Of a DNA stretch of 64,000 nucleotides, positions 39,615 through 48,333 are shown one piece after another. The stretch comes from Terriglobia bacterium (GTDB taxonomy: Bacteria; Acidobacteriota; Terriglobia; JAJPHL01), in contig JAJPHL010000023.1 in the NCBI GenBank assembly GCA_021325275.1, positions 1 to 64,000 on the forward strand, read 5' to 3'. Under the pieces are notes generated by a model that ran no database searches, was not told where the DNA came from, and saw nothing but the letters and a program-made list of their open reading frames with translations. A program made the translations under genes and the position numbers. Each line of letters starts with the position of its first letter. Within the stretch, counting starts at the first letter, position 1.

Positions 39615-40408
39615 AGGAAGACCATTCCAGCATATCCGACGACGCGATCGCGGTCGCCGGCTTCGGCGTCGCCGCTGGTCGCGTAACGGACCAGTTGTCC
39701 GGCCTTCGCGCCGAGAATTCGCGCAGCGGTCATGGCCGCAATCGCCGGACCATAGCCGCACATACTGATGTTTTCGCGATGTAGCGTGGCATGCAATCGC
39801 GCAGGATCGAACGCCAGCATCGCGTCGATCGCGAACTGATCCTTTTGGCGCGTGCGACGGTCGTTTTCGTAGTGGTTCATGTCGCTCGACGCGATGATCA
39901 GCGCCGGATCCTTGGCCAACACAGTCGCGAGCGTTTCGCCGAGAGCCGTCAGCGAAGGCAAATCGCCGGCGCGAATCGAAATCGGCACGAAAGAAAACTC
40001 AGGCCGCAGGAATTGCAGGAAAGGAAGCTGGACTTCGAGCGAATGTTCGGCGTGACCGCGCTCGTCTTCCACACAATCGGGAAACGCCGTGCGGATTTTC
40101 GCGGAGAGCTCCGCATCCACCGCCGCGCGACCCAGCGGAGTCTCCCATTCGTCAGCGGGGTGTATGCCGAACGCCGGTCCGCGCCCGAAATGATCGGGCG
40201 CCAGGATCACGAAACGCCTCGGCAACTCGAGCGCCCCATAGACCGCGCCGGCCACGCCGCCTGAAAACATGTATCCGGCGTGCGGGACCAAGCACGCCAG
40301 CGCGGGTACGTTCGCCGGACGCGTCGCACAATAGTCGCCGACATCGCGCCAAAGAGTCTCGCGGCGCGAAGGATAGAAACGGCCGGCGACAAGCGGTGGC
40401 CGGATCAT
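39611..40408 (-). CDS. MEMO1-family protein (AmmeMemoRadiSam system protein B-like)
   Basis: A 265-residue protein of the MEMO family, structurally related to LigB-type dioxygenases. Characteristic stretches are VAGRFYPS, LVPHAGYMFSGGVAGAVYGAL, ILAPDHFGRG, GHAEHSLEVQLPFLQFL and IIASSDMNHYENDRRT with metal-site His residues. In bacteria it is usually linked with an AMMECR1-like and a radical SAM protein, whose combined role is unknown; neither partner lies here. The stop overlaps the asparaginase start. Confidence 0.9.
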   Translation of the reverse strand: MIRPPLVAGRFYPSRRETLWRDVGDYCATRPANVPALACLVPHAGYMFSGGVAGAVYGALELPRRFVILAPDHFGRGPAFGIHPADEWETPLGRAAVDAELSAKIRTAFPDCVEDERGHAEHSLEVQLPFLQFLRPEFSFVPISIRAGDLPSLTALGETLATVLAKDPALIIASSDMNHYENDRRTRQKDQFAIDAMLAFDPARLHATLHRENISMCGYGPAIAAMTAARILGAKAGQLVRYATSGDAEAGDRDRVVGYAGMVFL

Positions 40409-40430
40409 GAGCGTAGTGAGGAAGCGCGCG

Positions 40431-40796
40431 CTACTGCGTCGTGACGATCTTGCCCTTCAAATGCACGGCGGTGCTCGATCCACGAAGGTACTTCACCGTG
40501 ATCTTCACGCCCGGTTCCATGTGCCGGTTCTCGAGTTTCGCCGCCAGTTCCGGCGTAAAGTCGAACGTCCGGGTGTTGTACACGTTTTTGGGATCGCGCA
40601 CGGTCACGGCTTTCGGCGTGAAGTTGACGACGTTGCCGTGAAAATAATCGGACTTCGGCTTCGGCTGTTTGATGACGATGGTGGGAGCAGTGGTAACTTG
40701 CGCAGAGGCACGGACGGGAAGGGCGGCCAGCACCAACACGAACGCCGATCCCAACGCCCACGAAGTGAAAAGTCGACTACGGGTTGTCGTCATCAA
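40431..40796 (-). CDS. secreted hypothetical protein
   Basis: A 121-residue protein with a signal peptide (about 1-33, ending ASAQ). The mature part is beta-rich with repeated Val/Thr strands (HGNVVNFTPKAVTVRD, KITVKYLRGSSTAVHLKG) and many Lys, and no Cys. Unknown function. It overlaps the end of the upstream 95-residue gene by about 20 bp and ends before the MEMO gene, suggesting one transcript. Confidence 0.68.
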   Translation of the reverse strand: MMTTTRSRLFTSWALGSAFVLVLAALPVRASAQVTTAPTIVIKQPKPKSDYFHGNVVNFTPKAVTVRDPKNVYNTRTFDFTPELAAKLENRHMEPGVKITVKYLRGSSTAVHLKGKIVTTQ

Positions 40797-41064
40797 TGCT
40801 GATTTTCAGCGCTTTCAGGAATTTCGCATCCTGCGACGTGAACTTCACTTGCGTTTCAATCGACGCGCGCGCCGGTTCGGCGGATTCGATTTCATCCTCG
40901 CGCTTGTTGAATCCGATGGTCGCTTCCAACACCAGGAAAACGTCGTAGCCGGCGGTCTTGATATTGGAAATCGCATTGGCGATGCGATCCGATTCCGAAA
41001 GGGACTCGTTGATGGCGCCACCCAACTCCTTCATCAGTTGTTTCAAGCGGTCGTCCAATTTCAC
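40777..41064 (-). CDS. small conserved hypothetical protein
   Basis: A 95-residue acidic, helix-rich protein (MKLDDRLKQLMKELGGAIN, IANAISNIKTAGYDVFLVLEATIG). There is no membrane segment. The second half repeats a D/E-rich pattern ending SIDDDNP. The stop overlaps the start of the next small secreted protein. I know of no function. The 283 bp upstream hold only a short inverted repeat (gcactga/tcagtgc at 41091-41121). Confidence 0.68.
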   Translation of the reverse strand: MKLDDRLKQLMKELGGAINESLSESDRIANAISNIKTAGYDVFLVLEATIGFNKREDEIESAEPARASIETQVKFTSQDAKFLKALKISIDDDNP

Positions 41065-41347
41065 GATTCCCTCCTAGTCCCCTGCATCGAGCACTGAAAT
41101 GCGTTCTGATTCAGTCAGTGCCCTTCCTAACCCGATACTATGCTTCCGGGAAACCTCTGTCAAACTATTTGACGCCGGACAAGGCTCTCCTGTTTCAAGA
41201 TCGGCGAGACGCCGAAAAACTTGACGAAAAACAACAGAACGGGAATGGAAAGGCGCTATTTTGCCGATCCCGCGGAGCCGGATCTTAGCCTGTAGCCGGT
41301 AGTTGGGCGATTTTTGCGATACACGCGGAATAGGTAGTACCCGCGGG

Positions 41348-42085
41348 CTACTCGCGGAAGTAGAACTGCAACTTGATGCCGGCGACTTCGATCACGTCGC
41401 CTTCCTTCAAGTCGCGCGAGCCGGAGACGCCTTGGCCGTTGACTTTCGTTTCGGTGCCGGATGGTGAAATCGAATAACCGGTTTCCTTGCGATTCACCAC
41501 GGCGGCCACTTGCGGCGCGAACCAGCCTTTCAGCTTGATCGTGGCTTGGTCGCTCTTGCCGATCATGGAAAGGCGGCCGGTGAGGATGTATTCCTTCTGA
41601 TCCGTTTTCCCGTCGAGCACGGTGAGGCTGCCCACTTTTTCGGCGGCCGGCGCGGCGGACGCGCCTTCGGTCGCAACGACCGTTGCCTTCTGGAGCATTT
41701 CACGGCGCTTCTTGGTATCGAGCACCATGGTTTCTTCCAATTTCGCTACCGGCATCGTGCGATCGGCGTTGTCTTGCGGAGGCGGAGGCGGAGCACCGCC
41801 CTCGTCGACGTAAACCAGAGTGTGTTTGCCGATCAAAACCTCGTCGCCGTTTTTCAGAAAGCTTTTGCGAATGCGTTGATTGTTGACGAAAGTGCCGTTG
41901 AGGCTGTTGAGATCTTCCAAGACGAATTTGTCACCCTCGTAATAGACCTTGGCGTGATGGCCGCTGACGGCCAGGTTGTCGATCGTCAGATCGTTCTGCT
42001 GGGTGCGACCAATCGTGAGAGTGGTTCCCTTCAGGGGGATCTCTTTCAGCACCGCCGCCTCATACTTGAGGATCATCTTGGCCAT
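41348..42085 (-). CDS. protein with two FHA domains
   Basis: A 245-residue cytoplasmic phosphothreonine-binding adaptor. The N-terminal FHA (about 1-95) has TIGRTQQNDLTIDN, SGHHAKVYYEGDKFVLEDLNSLNGTFVNNQRI, the conserved Gly-Arg, Ser-His and Asn-Gly-Thr features. A linker rich in Ala and Pro (about 95-140) follows, then a second, more diverged FHA-like domain (LTGRLSMIGKSDQATIK, with KVNGQGV). It lies 20 bp after the PP2C gene, in one operon with a Ser/Thr kinase, so it probably docks the kinase's autophosphorylated Thr. Confidence 0.92.
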   Translation of the reverse strand: MAKMILKYEAAVLKEIPLKGTTLTIGRTQQNDLTIDNLAVSGHHAKVYYEGDKFVLEDLNSLNGTFVNNQRIRKSFLKNGDEVLIGKHTLVYVDEGGAPPPPPQDNADRTMPVAKLEETMVLDTKKRREMLQKATVVATEGASAAPAAEKVGSLTVLDGKTDQKEYILTGRLSMIGKSDQATIKLKGWFAPQVAAVVNRKETGYSISPSGTETKVNGQGVSGSRDLKEGDVIEVAGIKLQFYFRE

Positions 42086-42105
42086 TGTTCGTCTCCGTCT
42101 CGCTA

Positions 42106-42918
42106 TTATTCCACAAATAACCGCTTCAGCAGCGCCAGGAACCCCTTCGGTTTGGCTTGCTGGACGCGCACGACGATCACTGTGACGTTATCTTCGCCGC
42201 CGGCATCGTTGGCTGCTTCCACCAGGCGATCGGCGGCTTGCTGGGGGCTCGGTGATTCCGCGACGATCTGCGCGATCCCCTCGTTGTTCACCATCTTGGT
42301 AAGACCATCGGAGCATAGCACGACGTGATCGCCGGGAAGCAGCAGCACTTCGTCCACATCGACGTTGACCGATTCTTCCGCGCCCATCGCGCGCACAATG
42401 ATGTTCTGCATGTCGCTGTGCTCGGCTTCTTCCGCGGTGATCAAGCCGCGGCGCACTTGCTCCATCACCAGCGAGTGATCCTGCGTGAGCTGTTGTAGCG
42501 AGCCGTCGCGCAGCAAATAGATGCGGCTGTCGCCGACATGCGCGATCCCCATGATGGGATTGTGGAGCCAGGCCGCCACCACCGTCGCGCCCATGCCTTC
42601 GGTGTGAACGTGTTTGTGGCCGGCTTCCCAGACCGCGCGATTCGCGAGTCGCACGGCGCTGGCGAGTTGATTGGTGTACTCGGAAACCTGCGGATTCGGC
42701 TCGCCGAAGGAAAGTTTTTGGCCGTTGCTGCTTTCGCGCAAGCATCCCGCGACGGTGTCGACGGTCATTTTCGCGGCAACCTCACCGGCGTTTTGTCCGC
42801 CCATGCCGTCAGAGAGCACACACAAATTAATCTGCGGCACCAGCGCGAAGCAGTCTTCGTTGTTCGCCCGGCGCATGCCGACATCAGTCTTCGCGCCGAT
42901 CCCGTATTCCAGCTCCAT
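42106..42918 (-). CDS. PP2C-type Ser/Thr phosphatase (Stp-like)
   Basis: A 270-residue metal-dependent phosphatase. Active-site metal residues are in NNEDCFALVPQ, VLSDGMGGQNAGE, HVGDSRIYLL, VLCSDGLTK and GGEDNVTVIVV. The M6 start at 42918 is used because GGGAG precedes it by 8 bases; an ATG six bases earlier and a TTG are alternatives. It sits between the CHASE2-kinase gene and the FHA gene and probably reverses that kinase's phosphorylation. Family members are typical partners of PknB-type kinases. Confidence 0.92.
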   Translation of the reverse strand: MELEYGIGAKTDVGMRRANNEDCFALVPQINLCVLSDGMGGQNAGEVAAKMTVDTVAGCLRESSNGQKLSFGEPNPQVSEYTNQLASAVRLANRAVWEAGHKHVHTEGMGATVVAAWLHNPIMGIAHVGDSRIYLLRDGSLQQLTQDHSLVMEQVRRGLITAEEAEHSDMQNIIVRAMGAEESVNVDVDEVLLLPGDHVVLCSDGLTKMVNNEGIAQIVAESPSPQQAADRLVEAANDAGGEDNVTVIVVRVQQAKPKGFLALLKRLFVE

Positions 42919-42996
42919 CCCCATCGCTCCCAAACTACATTCGCGAGCGCTTTGATCGCAACGCCGGCGACACCCACCACACCCACTGCACCCTTA

Positions 42997-45621
42997 TCAA
43001 TTCGCTTTAGTCGCGATTGTCGCCTCGTAGCTTCCGCCCGATGCCGATGTCGACGTGGCCGATCCCGCCGCGGCCGCGGAAGCGCCGCCCGCGTCGGCCG
43101 GCAACGTCGCGAGCGCCGCGCGGAGATCGGCGGCCATCTCGCGTCCCCGTTGATAGCGCTCGTCCGGATTCTTGGCCAGTGCCTTGTCGACAACCTTCTC
43201 TACCGCCTGCGGCAATTCCGCTTTGTGGATGCGCACCGATTCGTGCGGTTCGTTGGCGATCTTGTACAGGAGCGTCGCCACCGTTTCGCCGGTGAACGGC
43301 TTTTCACCGGTCAACATCTCATATAGCGTAGCGCCGAGGCTAAACAGGTCACTTCGGCCGTCGACTTTCTTGCCGGCCAGTTGTTCGGGCGACATGTAGC
43401 TCGGCGTGCCCATCACGGTGCCGGTGGCCGTGCGCGAACTCGTGGTGATGCGCGCGATGCCGAAGTCGGTCACCTTGATGATGCCGTTCTTCAGCAGCAT
43501 GATGTTGGCCGGCTTGATGTCGCGATGCACGATGCCTTGCTCGTGCGCGTAGTCGAGCGACTCGGCGACCTTGGCGATCATCTCGAGAACGTCGCGCATC
43601 GGCATGAGCTTGTCTTTGCTCGACCAATCCTTCAGGTCGCGGCCGTCGAGCAGTTCCATGGCGATGTAGCACATGTCCTGATCCTCGCCGGTATCGTAAA
43701 TGGTCACAATATTGGGATGGCTCAAGCGTCCCGCCGATTCCGCCTCGCGGAAGAAGCGCTCCTTCAGCGCCTTCTGATCTTCGGCGTCGATGTCGTCCTC
43801 GAACTTCAGTGTCTTGATCGCGACCATGCGGTTGATCTTGGGATCCTTGCCCAAGAAGACCACGCCCATGGCGCCGCGGCCCAGTTCGCGCTCAATTTCG
43901 TAGCGACCGAGCGTCGGCTTGAGGTTCGCGCCGTCGACGAGCACGGTAGCGTCCGCGCCGCCCTTACGCAGTCCGGCGGTTCCGCTGATCATCGTTTCAC
44001 CCGCGGTGGTTAGGCGCGGGATACGCTCCTTGATGTCCTTGAACGCTTTGTCCTTGGTCTGAATGTGTTCGTAAACCGAGACCGCTTTATTGAATTGACG
44101 CTTGCGCTCGAAATCCAAACCTAGGTTGTAGAGCGCGTCCTTGACTTCGTCCACCGGGCACTTGCGCAATTTCTCGAACGCCAGATCGAGCATGCCCTGA
44201 CCTTGGAAGCTGAGCGCCAACATGCGGTTGGTTTCCACACTCTCGACTTCCAACACTTCCTTCTGTTGTTCTGTGAACAGGTACTTCTTCGAAACGACGG
44301 CGGCGTAGCCGATCGCCAGGGTCAACGCGGGATACAGAATCTTGATCCACAATCCCTTGGCGACGAACATCCAGAAACCGAATCCCAGGAAAACCAAGCC
44401 CAGCGCCAAGGCCACGATGGCCGACTTCCCCGCGCCCAAGCGCGGCAAGCCGAACGAGATGAACGCGCCGAACAACAACACCATGGCGAGTTCAACCTTG
44501 CTCGCCCACACCGGACGATCGACGAAATGATTGTGCAGAATGTTGTCCACCACGTTGGCGATCACTTCGGGCGACGGCAGCGAGCGCGCCGCCACGGGCG
44601 TGGCGATCTGCTCGCCCAGGCCGACGTGCGTGAGTCCTATGATAACGATCTTGTCCTTGAAGGCGCCCGCTTGCACCTTCTTGTTGATGATGTCGGACAT
44701 CGAAAAATACTTGAACGTTCCGAGCGGGCCGCCGTAATCGACGAGCATTTGGAAGCTCGGATCGGTGGGCACGGTGATGTTCTTCAGCTTCATGCCGCCG
44801 CCCAAGTGCACGCTGACTTCGCTAGGCTTCAGGTTCAGCGCCGTGGCGGCGAGTTGCGTGGCGAACGACGGGAAATATTGTCCGGCGTAATCCACCAGCA
44901 GCATGTGCGAGCGATAAATGCCGTCGCGGTCGGGATAGACGTTGATGTGGCCGATCGATTTCGCTTCCTTGGCGAATTTCTCGATCGGATACTTGATCGC
45001 GACCGCTTCGCGGACCGCAGCCGCGCCCTTGTCGCTGGGATTATCGATCGAGGTGACGAAATTCTTCAGGATCGGTTGCGGCAACTCACCCGCCGGATTT
45101 CCTTCCGGCGTGCCGATTTCAAAATACAGCGGGAGAACCACGTTGCCCGAGAGTCCAATGGATCCGGCGAGTTTCTCGTCGGTATCGAGTTGTCCTTCGG
45201 CGTTGCTGATGTTCTCGATGATGGGCTGAATGTCCGCGGCGTTCTTGCCTTGCGCCAGCGGCGTCAGTTGATCCTTCACTTGCTTCAGCACGGCGAGTCC
45301 CGGATTCGTCTCCGGTTCGGTGTAGAGCACGTTGAGTCCGATGACTTTGGCGCCGGCTTCGGAAATAATGTCGAGGGCATCGGCCATCACCGAGCGCGGC
45401 CACGGCCAGCGCCCGATGGTGTCGATAGAGTTTTCGTCGATCGCGGCGATCACGATATCCTGGCCGACTTGGCCGTTGGCACGCATGCGCGCACGGAGAT
45501 CGTAGAGCTTCATCTCCATCGTTTCAATGGGCCACCACGCGGTGAGCGCGGCGAGAAGCAGCGCAATGGTGACGACTCCTCCTAGTACCCAATCGGGTAT
45601 AACGATCTTCGGCTTCTTCAT
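42997..45621 (-). CDS. CHASE2-domain Ser/Thr protein kinase
   Basis: An 874-residue membrane kinase. A signal-anchor helix (about 12-31) is followed by an extracellular CHASE2 sensor (about 32-370; VIAAIDENSIDTIGRWPWPRS is the family opening). Then three membrane helices (about 375-445), a cytoplasmic region with TPR-like helices (about 470-530), and a C-terminal PknB-type kinase (about 573-835). The kinase has the Lys603 motif VAIKTL, HRDIKPANI with Asp701, DFGIAR with Asp719 and GTPSYMSPEQL. The ligand sensed is unknown. Its ribosome site is GGGAGGA. Downstream lie a PP2C phosphatase and an FHA protein, giving a complete phospho-switch. CHASE2 kinases are known from bacteria, but this exact three-gene order deserves note. 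Confidence 0.94.
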   Translation of the reverse strand: MKKPKIVIPDWVLGGVVTIALLLAALTAWWPIETMEMKLYDLRARMRANGQVGQDIVIAAIDENSIDTIGRWPWPRSVMADALDIISEAGAKVIGLNVLYTEPETNPGLAVLKQVKDQLTPLAQGKNAADIQPIIENISNAEGQLDTDEKLAGSIGLSGNVVLPLYFEIGTPEGNPAGELPQPILKNFVTSIDNPSDKGAAAVREAVAIKYPIEKFAKEAKSIGHINVYPDRDGIYRSHMLLVDYAGQYFPSFATQLAATALNLKPSEVSVHLGGGMKLKNITVPTDPSFQMLVDYGGPLGTFKYFSMSDIINKKVQAGAFKDKIVIIGLTHVGLGEQIATPVAARSLPSPEVIANVVDNILHNHFVDRPVWASKVELAMVLLFGAFISFGLPRLGAGKSAIVALALGLVFLGFGFWMFVAKGLWIKILYPALTLAIGYAAVVSKKYLFTEQQKEVLEVESVETNRMLALSFQGQGMLDLAFEKLRKCPVDEVKDALYNLGLDFERKRQFNKAVSVYEHIQTKDKAFKDIKERIPRLTTAGETMISGTAGLRKGGADATVLVDGANLKPTLGRYEIERELGRGAMGVVFLGKDPKINRMVAIKTLKFEDDIDAEDQKALKERFFREAESAGRLSHPNIVTIYDTGEDQDMCYIAMELLDGRDLKDWSSKDKLMPMRDVLEMIAKVAESLDYAHEQGIVHRDIKPANIMLLKNGIIKVTDFGIARITTSSRTATGTVMGTPSYMSPEQLAGKKVDGRSDLFSLGATLYEMLTGEKPFTGETVATLLYKIANEPHESVRIHKAELPQAVEKVVDKALAKNPDERYQRGREMAADLRAALATLPADAGGASAAAAGSATSTSASGGSYEATIATKAN

Positions 45622-45818
45622 AGCTAATTCCTCCCGGTGGATGCCCGGTTACCCGATCGAGCGCGCAAGTGCGTTTGATTCTGCGGCCCGGTGCCAATGC
45701 CACTATTATTGAGCAAGATAGCCGGATCATAGCAGAGCCGGAGTAGGGTTGCAATAAGAGTAACAGGCTGGCCGTGCCCCGTTTTGGGCCACGAGCCGCC
45801 TTTATCTAATGCGTTTTT

Positions 45819-46838
45819 TCAGCGGGAAACTGACTGCTGCGCGGACAAGTGTGCCAGGAATGCCCGCATGTGGCGCAGAACATCGGCTTCTTCGTTCTGA
45901 AACATGTAGTGATGCGCACCGGCAATCTCCACGACTTGCGCGAGCGAGTCGGCGGACTTGAGGTTGGATTCCCATCGGTGAATGAACTGCATCTCGAGCT
46001 CATAGAACCGCGCGGAGGCGCGACGTTCAGCTGTGTCCGGGGGCAGCTTCTCTTTATTTGGCTCGCCCGTGGGCGATTGTTCTTCGGGCGGACGCTGCAC
46101 CGCCATGAGAGCCAGCACCGGAACCGTGATTCCTACGTAGTCTCGTCGAATCGACCCGTCGTCGATGGCACGCGATACCGAACCGGGCGTGCGATACTTG
46201 CCAACCGAACCGTCGGCGTTCGTCTCATACATGCTGCGGATTTCGCCGGCGGGAAACGGAAAAATGCCGGCGCGCTTCTGGTACGCCTGATACGCCTCGA
46301 CCGAAGCGTTGTCTGCAGCGGTCCGCGGACCCGGCCCCGGCGCGGAATCGTTGTGTCTCATCGCCAGGGCGCGGTATTCCGCATTGCTCCATGGGAAATC
46401 CATGGGATCGGCCAGCGCGTCGAAGTAGATGAGCGCGCCGAGATCGGCGGAATGCTTCTGGCCGAGAAACGAAATCTCGGAACCGGCCATCGAGTGTCCG
46501 ACCACAATGGGCTTTTCAAGATGGAGTGCCTGAATCACGCGCCAAACATCGGTAGCCAGCTCGGGCACCGAGTAGCCGCGCTCGGGCTTGCTCGACAGCC
46601 CGTATCCTCGGCGCGTGATCCCGTAAACGTGGCAGATGTCCGTGAGCTTCGGCGCAAAGTCCTCAAAGATGTGCGCGGAGTTGCCGGACCCGGCAAGCAG
46701 AATCAGCGGCCGGCCGTTACCTCCCCAATCGAGCACCTCAAGTTTCACGCCATCGCCCACGTCGACGAAGGTTGTCGCGAGCTGCGTGGCGTGAATCGTC
46801 TGGGCCAGCAAGAACAGCGTCAAGATTCGCCACTTCAT
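45819..46838 (-). CDS. secreted alpha/beta-hydrolase
   Basis: A 339-residue alpha/beta-hydrolase with a signal sequence (about 1-17). Landmarks are LEVLDWGGNGRPLILLAGSGN (oxyanion region), TRRGYGLSSKPERGYSVPE, the nucleophile elbow VVGHSMAGSE and a C-terminal GAHHYMFQNEEADV with the likely catalytic His. Substrate unknown; esterase or epoxide hydrolase-like. It is transcribed away from the TIGR03435 gene, whose start is only 35 bp distant. Confidence 0.88.
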   Translation of the reverse strand: MKWRILTLFLLAQTIHATQLATTFVDVGDGVKLEVLDWGGNGRPLILLAGSGNSAHIFEDFAPKLTDICHVYGITRRGYGLSSKPERGYSVPELATDVWRVIQALHLEKPIVVGHSMAGSEISFLGQKHSADLGALIYFDALADPMDFPWSNAEYRALAMRHNDSAPGPGPRTAADNASVEAYQAYQKRAGIFPFPAGEIRSMYETNADGSVGKYRTPGSVSRAIDDGSIRRDYVGITVPVLALMAVQRPPEEQSPTGEPNKEKLPPDTAERRASARFYELEMQFIHRWESNLKSADSLAQVVEIAGAHHYMFQNEEADVLRHMRAFLAHLSAQQSVSR

Positions 46839-46873
46839 ATGTAGGAACTATAGCAGGATGGTATGCTTCGCAC

Positions 46874-47605
46874 ATGCTTCTCCTCTTACTCGCGAGCTTG
46901 TTCACGACGCAACAGACACGCGTGCTGTCGTTCGATGTGGCGTCGGTGAAAACATCGACCTTCGGCCAGTCGGGCCTGGAGGGAAGCAAGCGGTCAAGGG
47001 TCGATGTGACACCGAAGAGCGTCACGCTGCGCAACGTTACCGTCGGCGACTGTATCCAGTGGGCGTACAACGTGAAGCCGTATCAGATTGCGGGCGCGTC
47101 GCTCGGTGACGAACGCTACGACATTCGAGCGGTGGTGGACTCGGAAGTGTCAACGAGCCAGCTTCGCGCGATGATGCAAGACCTGCTGGCGAAGCGATTT
47201 CAAATGGCTCTGCATCGCGAAACTAAACCGATGCCCGTGCTAGAGTTGGTGATCGCCAAGGGTGGGCCGAAGCTGCCGCCACCTAAGCCGGGCGCGGTGA
47301 CGCATTCCGCCGAGTCGTTGCCACGCGTGGAAAACGGCGGATTCGTGTTTGCCGATACGACGATGGCGGAATTCGCAACGCAGCTCGGGATGCTCCGCAC
47401 TGTGGACATGCCGGTAGTCGACCGCACCGGCATCGCCGGAGTGTTTGATATAAGGCTCAAGGACGCGGCGGAAGCGAACCGCCGCGACGACGGCCCGCCG
47501 ATTTCAACTTTCCTCGAAGAGCAGCTTGGATTGAAGCTCGTCTCCGCGAAGTCGCCGATGGAAGTGCTCGTAGTCGATCGCGTCGGCAAGCCGACGGGAA
47601 ACTAA
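46874..47605 (+). CDS. TIGR03435-family secreted protein
   Basis: A 243-residue exported protein with a signal segment (MLLLLLASLF). It matches the acidobacterial TIGR03435 family: VLSFDVASVKTS, then SVTLRNVTVGDCIQWAYNVKPYQIAG, YDIRAVVDSE, LRAMMQDLLAKRFQMALHRETK and MPVVDRTGIAGVFDI. Members are numerous in Solibacter-like genomes and lie near regulators or peptidases; the role is unknown. The start at 46874 is preceded by a short divergent promoter region shared with the hydrolase gene. Confidence 0.93.
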   Translation: MLLLLLASLFTTQQTRVLSFDVASVKTSTFGQSGLEGSKRSRVDVTPKSVTLRNVTVGDCIQWAYNVKPYQIAGASLGDERYDIRAVVDSEVSTSQLRAMMQDLLAKRFQMALHRETKPMPVLELVIAKGGPKLPPPKPGAVTHSAESLPRVENGGFVFADTTMAEFATQLGMLRTVDMPVVDRTGIAGVFDIRLKDAAEANRRDDGPPISTFLEEQLGLKLVSAKSPMEVLVVDRVGKPTGN

Positions 47606-47606
47606 G

Positions 47607-47622
47607 ATTCTATTGACAGAAT
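47607..47622. promoter_or_regulatory. inverted repeat upstream of higBA, possible operator
   Basis: attct at 47607-47611 and agaat at 47618-47622 form a short inverted repeat, overlapping a ttgaca at 47613-47618. It lies 20 bp before the HigB-like start. XRE antitoxins of HigA type usually repress their own promoter, so this is a candidate site; the arms are short and no -10 element at the right distance is convincing. Confidence 0.4.
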
Positions 47623-47641
47623 ATATTCCTCATAGCACATA

Positions 47642-48010
47642 ATGAAAACTGTGAAGTGGACGGTCGAGTTCACGGACGAATTCGAACGATGGTGGCGGAC
47701 GCTCAGTGAGCGTCAACAGGACGACGTAGGCCTATCGATCGGGTTGCTTGAGGACCTTGGACCTGCGCTCGACCATCCCCACAGCACGAAAATCGTGACC
47801 TCGCGCTATGCACAGATGCGCGAATTGCGAACGCAAAGTGGCGGAAGGCCGCTTCGAACGCTCTATGCCTTCGATCCATTGCGTGTAGCCATCCTGCTGA
47901 TCGGCGGCGATAAAACGGGCGATCGTCGTTGGTATGAAAGGTTCGTCCCAATGGCCGACAAGATATACGACGCGCACTTAAAGCAGCTTCGCAAGGAAGG
48001 AAAACTCTAA
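47642..48010 (+). CDS. higB: RelE/HigB-type toxin
   Basis: A 122-residue RelE/ParE-superfamily toxin of the HigB kind. These cut mRNA on the ribosome. Typical features are VEFTDEFERWWRTLSERQQDDV, GPALDHPHSTKIVTSRYAQMRELRTQSGGRPLRTLYAFDP and AILLIGGDKTGDRRWYERFVPMADKIYD. The antitoxin gene starts at the base where it ends (TAATG overlap), as in higBA operons with the toxin first. The pair is complete, in contrast to the broken parDE of this window. Confidence 0.92.
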   Translation: MKTVKWTVEFTDEFERWWRTLSERQQDDVGLSIGLLEDLGPALDHPHSTKIVTSRYAQMRELRTQSGGRPLRTLYAFDPLRVAILLIGGDKTGDRRWYERFVPMADKIYDAHLKQLRKEGKL

Positions 48011-48327
48011 TGCCGACTCGGAAGTTTCAAGAACTGCTCGAAGAAATGCCCGCGGCGCGGCGAAAGCGGATCGCCAAGCGGGTTCAACAGGCGCTCGCCG
48101 CGATGCCGCTTGAGGAACTGCGCCGCGCGCGCCGGATGACCCAAGTAGAATTGGCTCAAACCTTGGGAGTGAATCAGGGTGAGGTGTCGAAGATCGAGCA
48201 TCGGACCGACGTTTACCTGAGTACACTGGCCGGATATGTCGAAGCGCTCGGCGGTCGTTTGGAGATTCGCGCGGTCTTCCCGGATCGCGAGATGCGCATC
48301 AACCAGTTCGAAGGGCTGGCGAGATAG
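48010..48327 (+). CDS. higA: XRE-family HigA antitoxin
   Basis: A 105-residue antitoxin. The first ~35 residues are a basic helix-rich region, and residues ~38-95 are an XRE helix-turn-helix (RRARRMTQVELAQTLGVNQGEVSKIEHRTDVYLSTLAGYVEALGG). It neutralises HigB and represses the operon. Stop lies 6 bp before the convergent carboxypeptidase-regulatory gene. Confidence 0.93.
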   Translation: MPTRKFQELLEEMPAARRKRIAKRVQQALAAMPLEELRRARRMTQVELAQTLGVNQGEVSKIEHRTDVYLSTLAGYVEALGGRLEIRAVFPDREMRINQFEGLAR

Positions 48328-48333
48328 CGTTCG

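Noticed and set aside
44203-45585. 460-codon frame antisense to the CHASE2 kinase
   Set aside because: Antisense shadow with Arg/His/Glu bias and no ribosome site.
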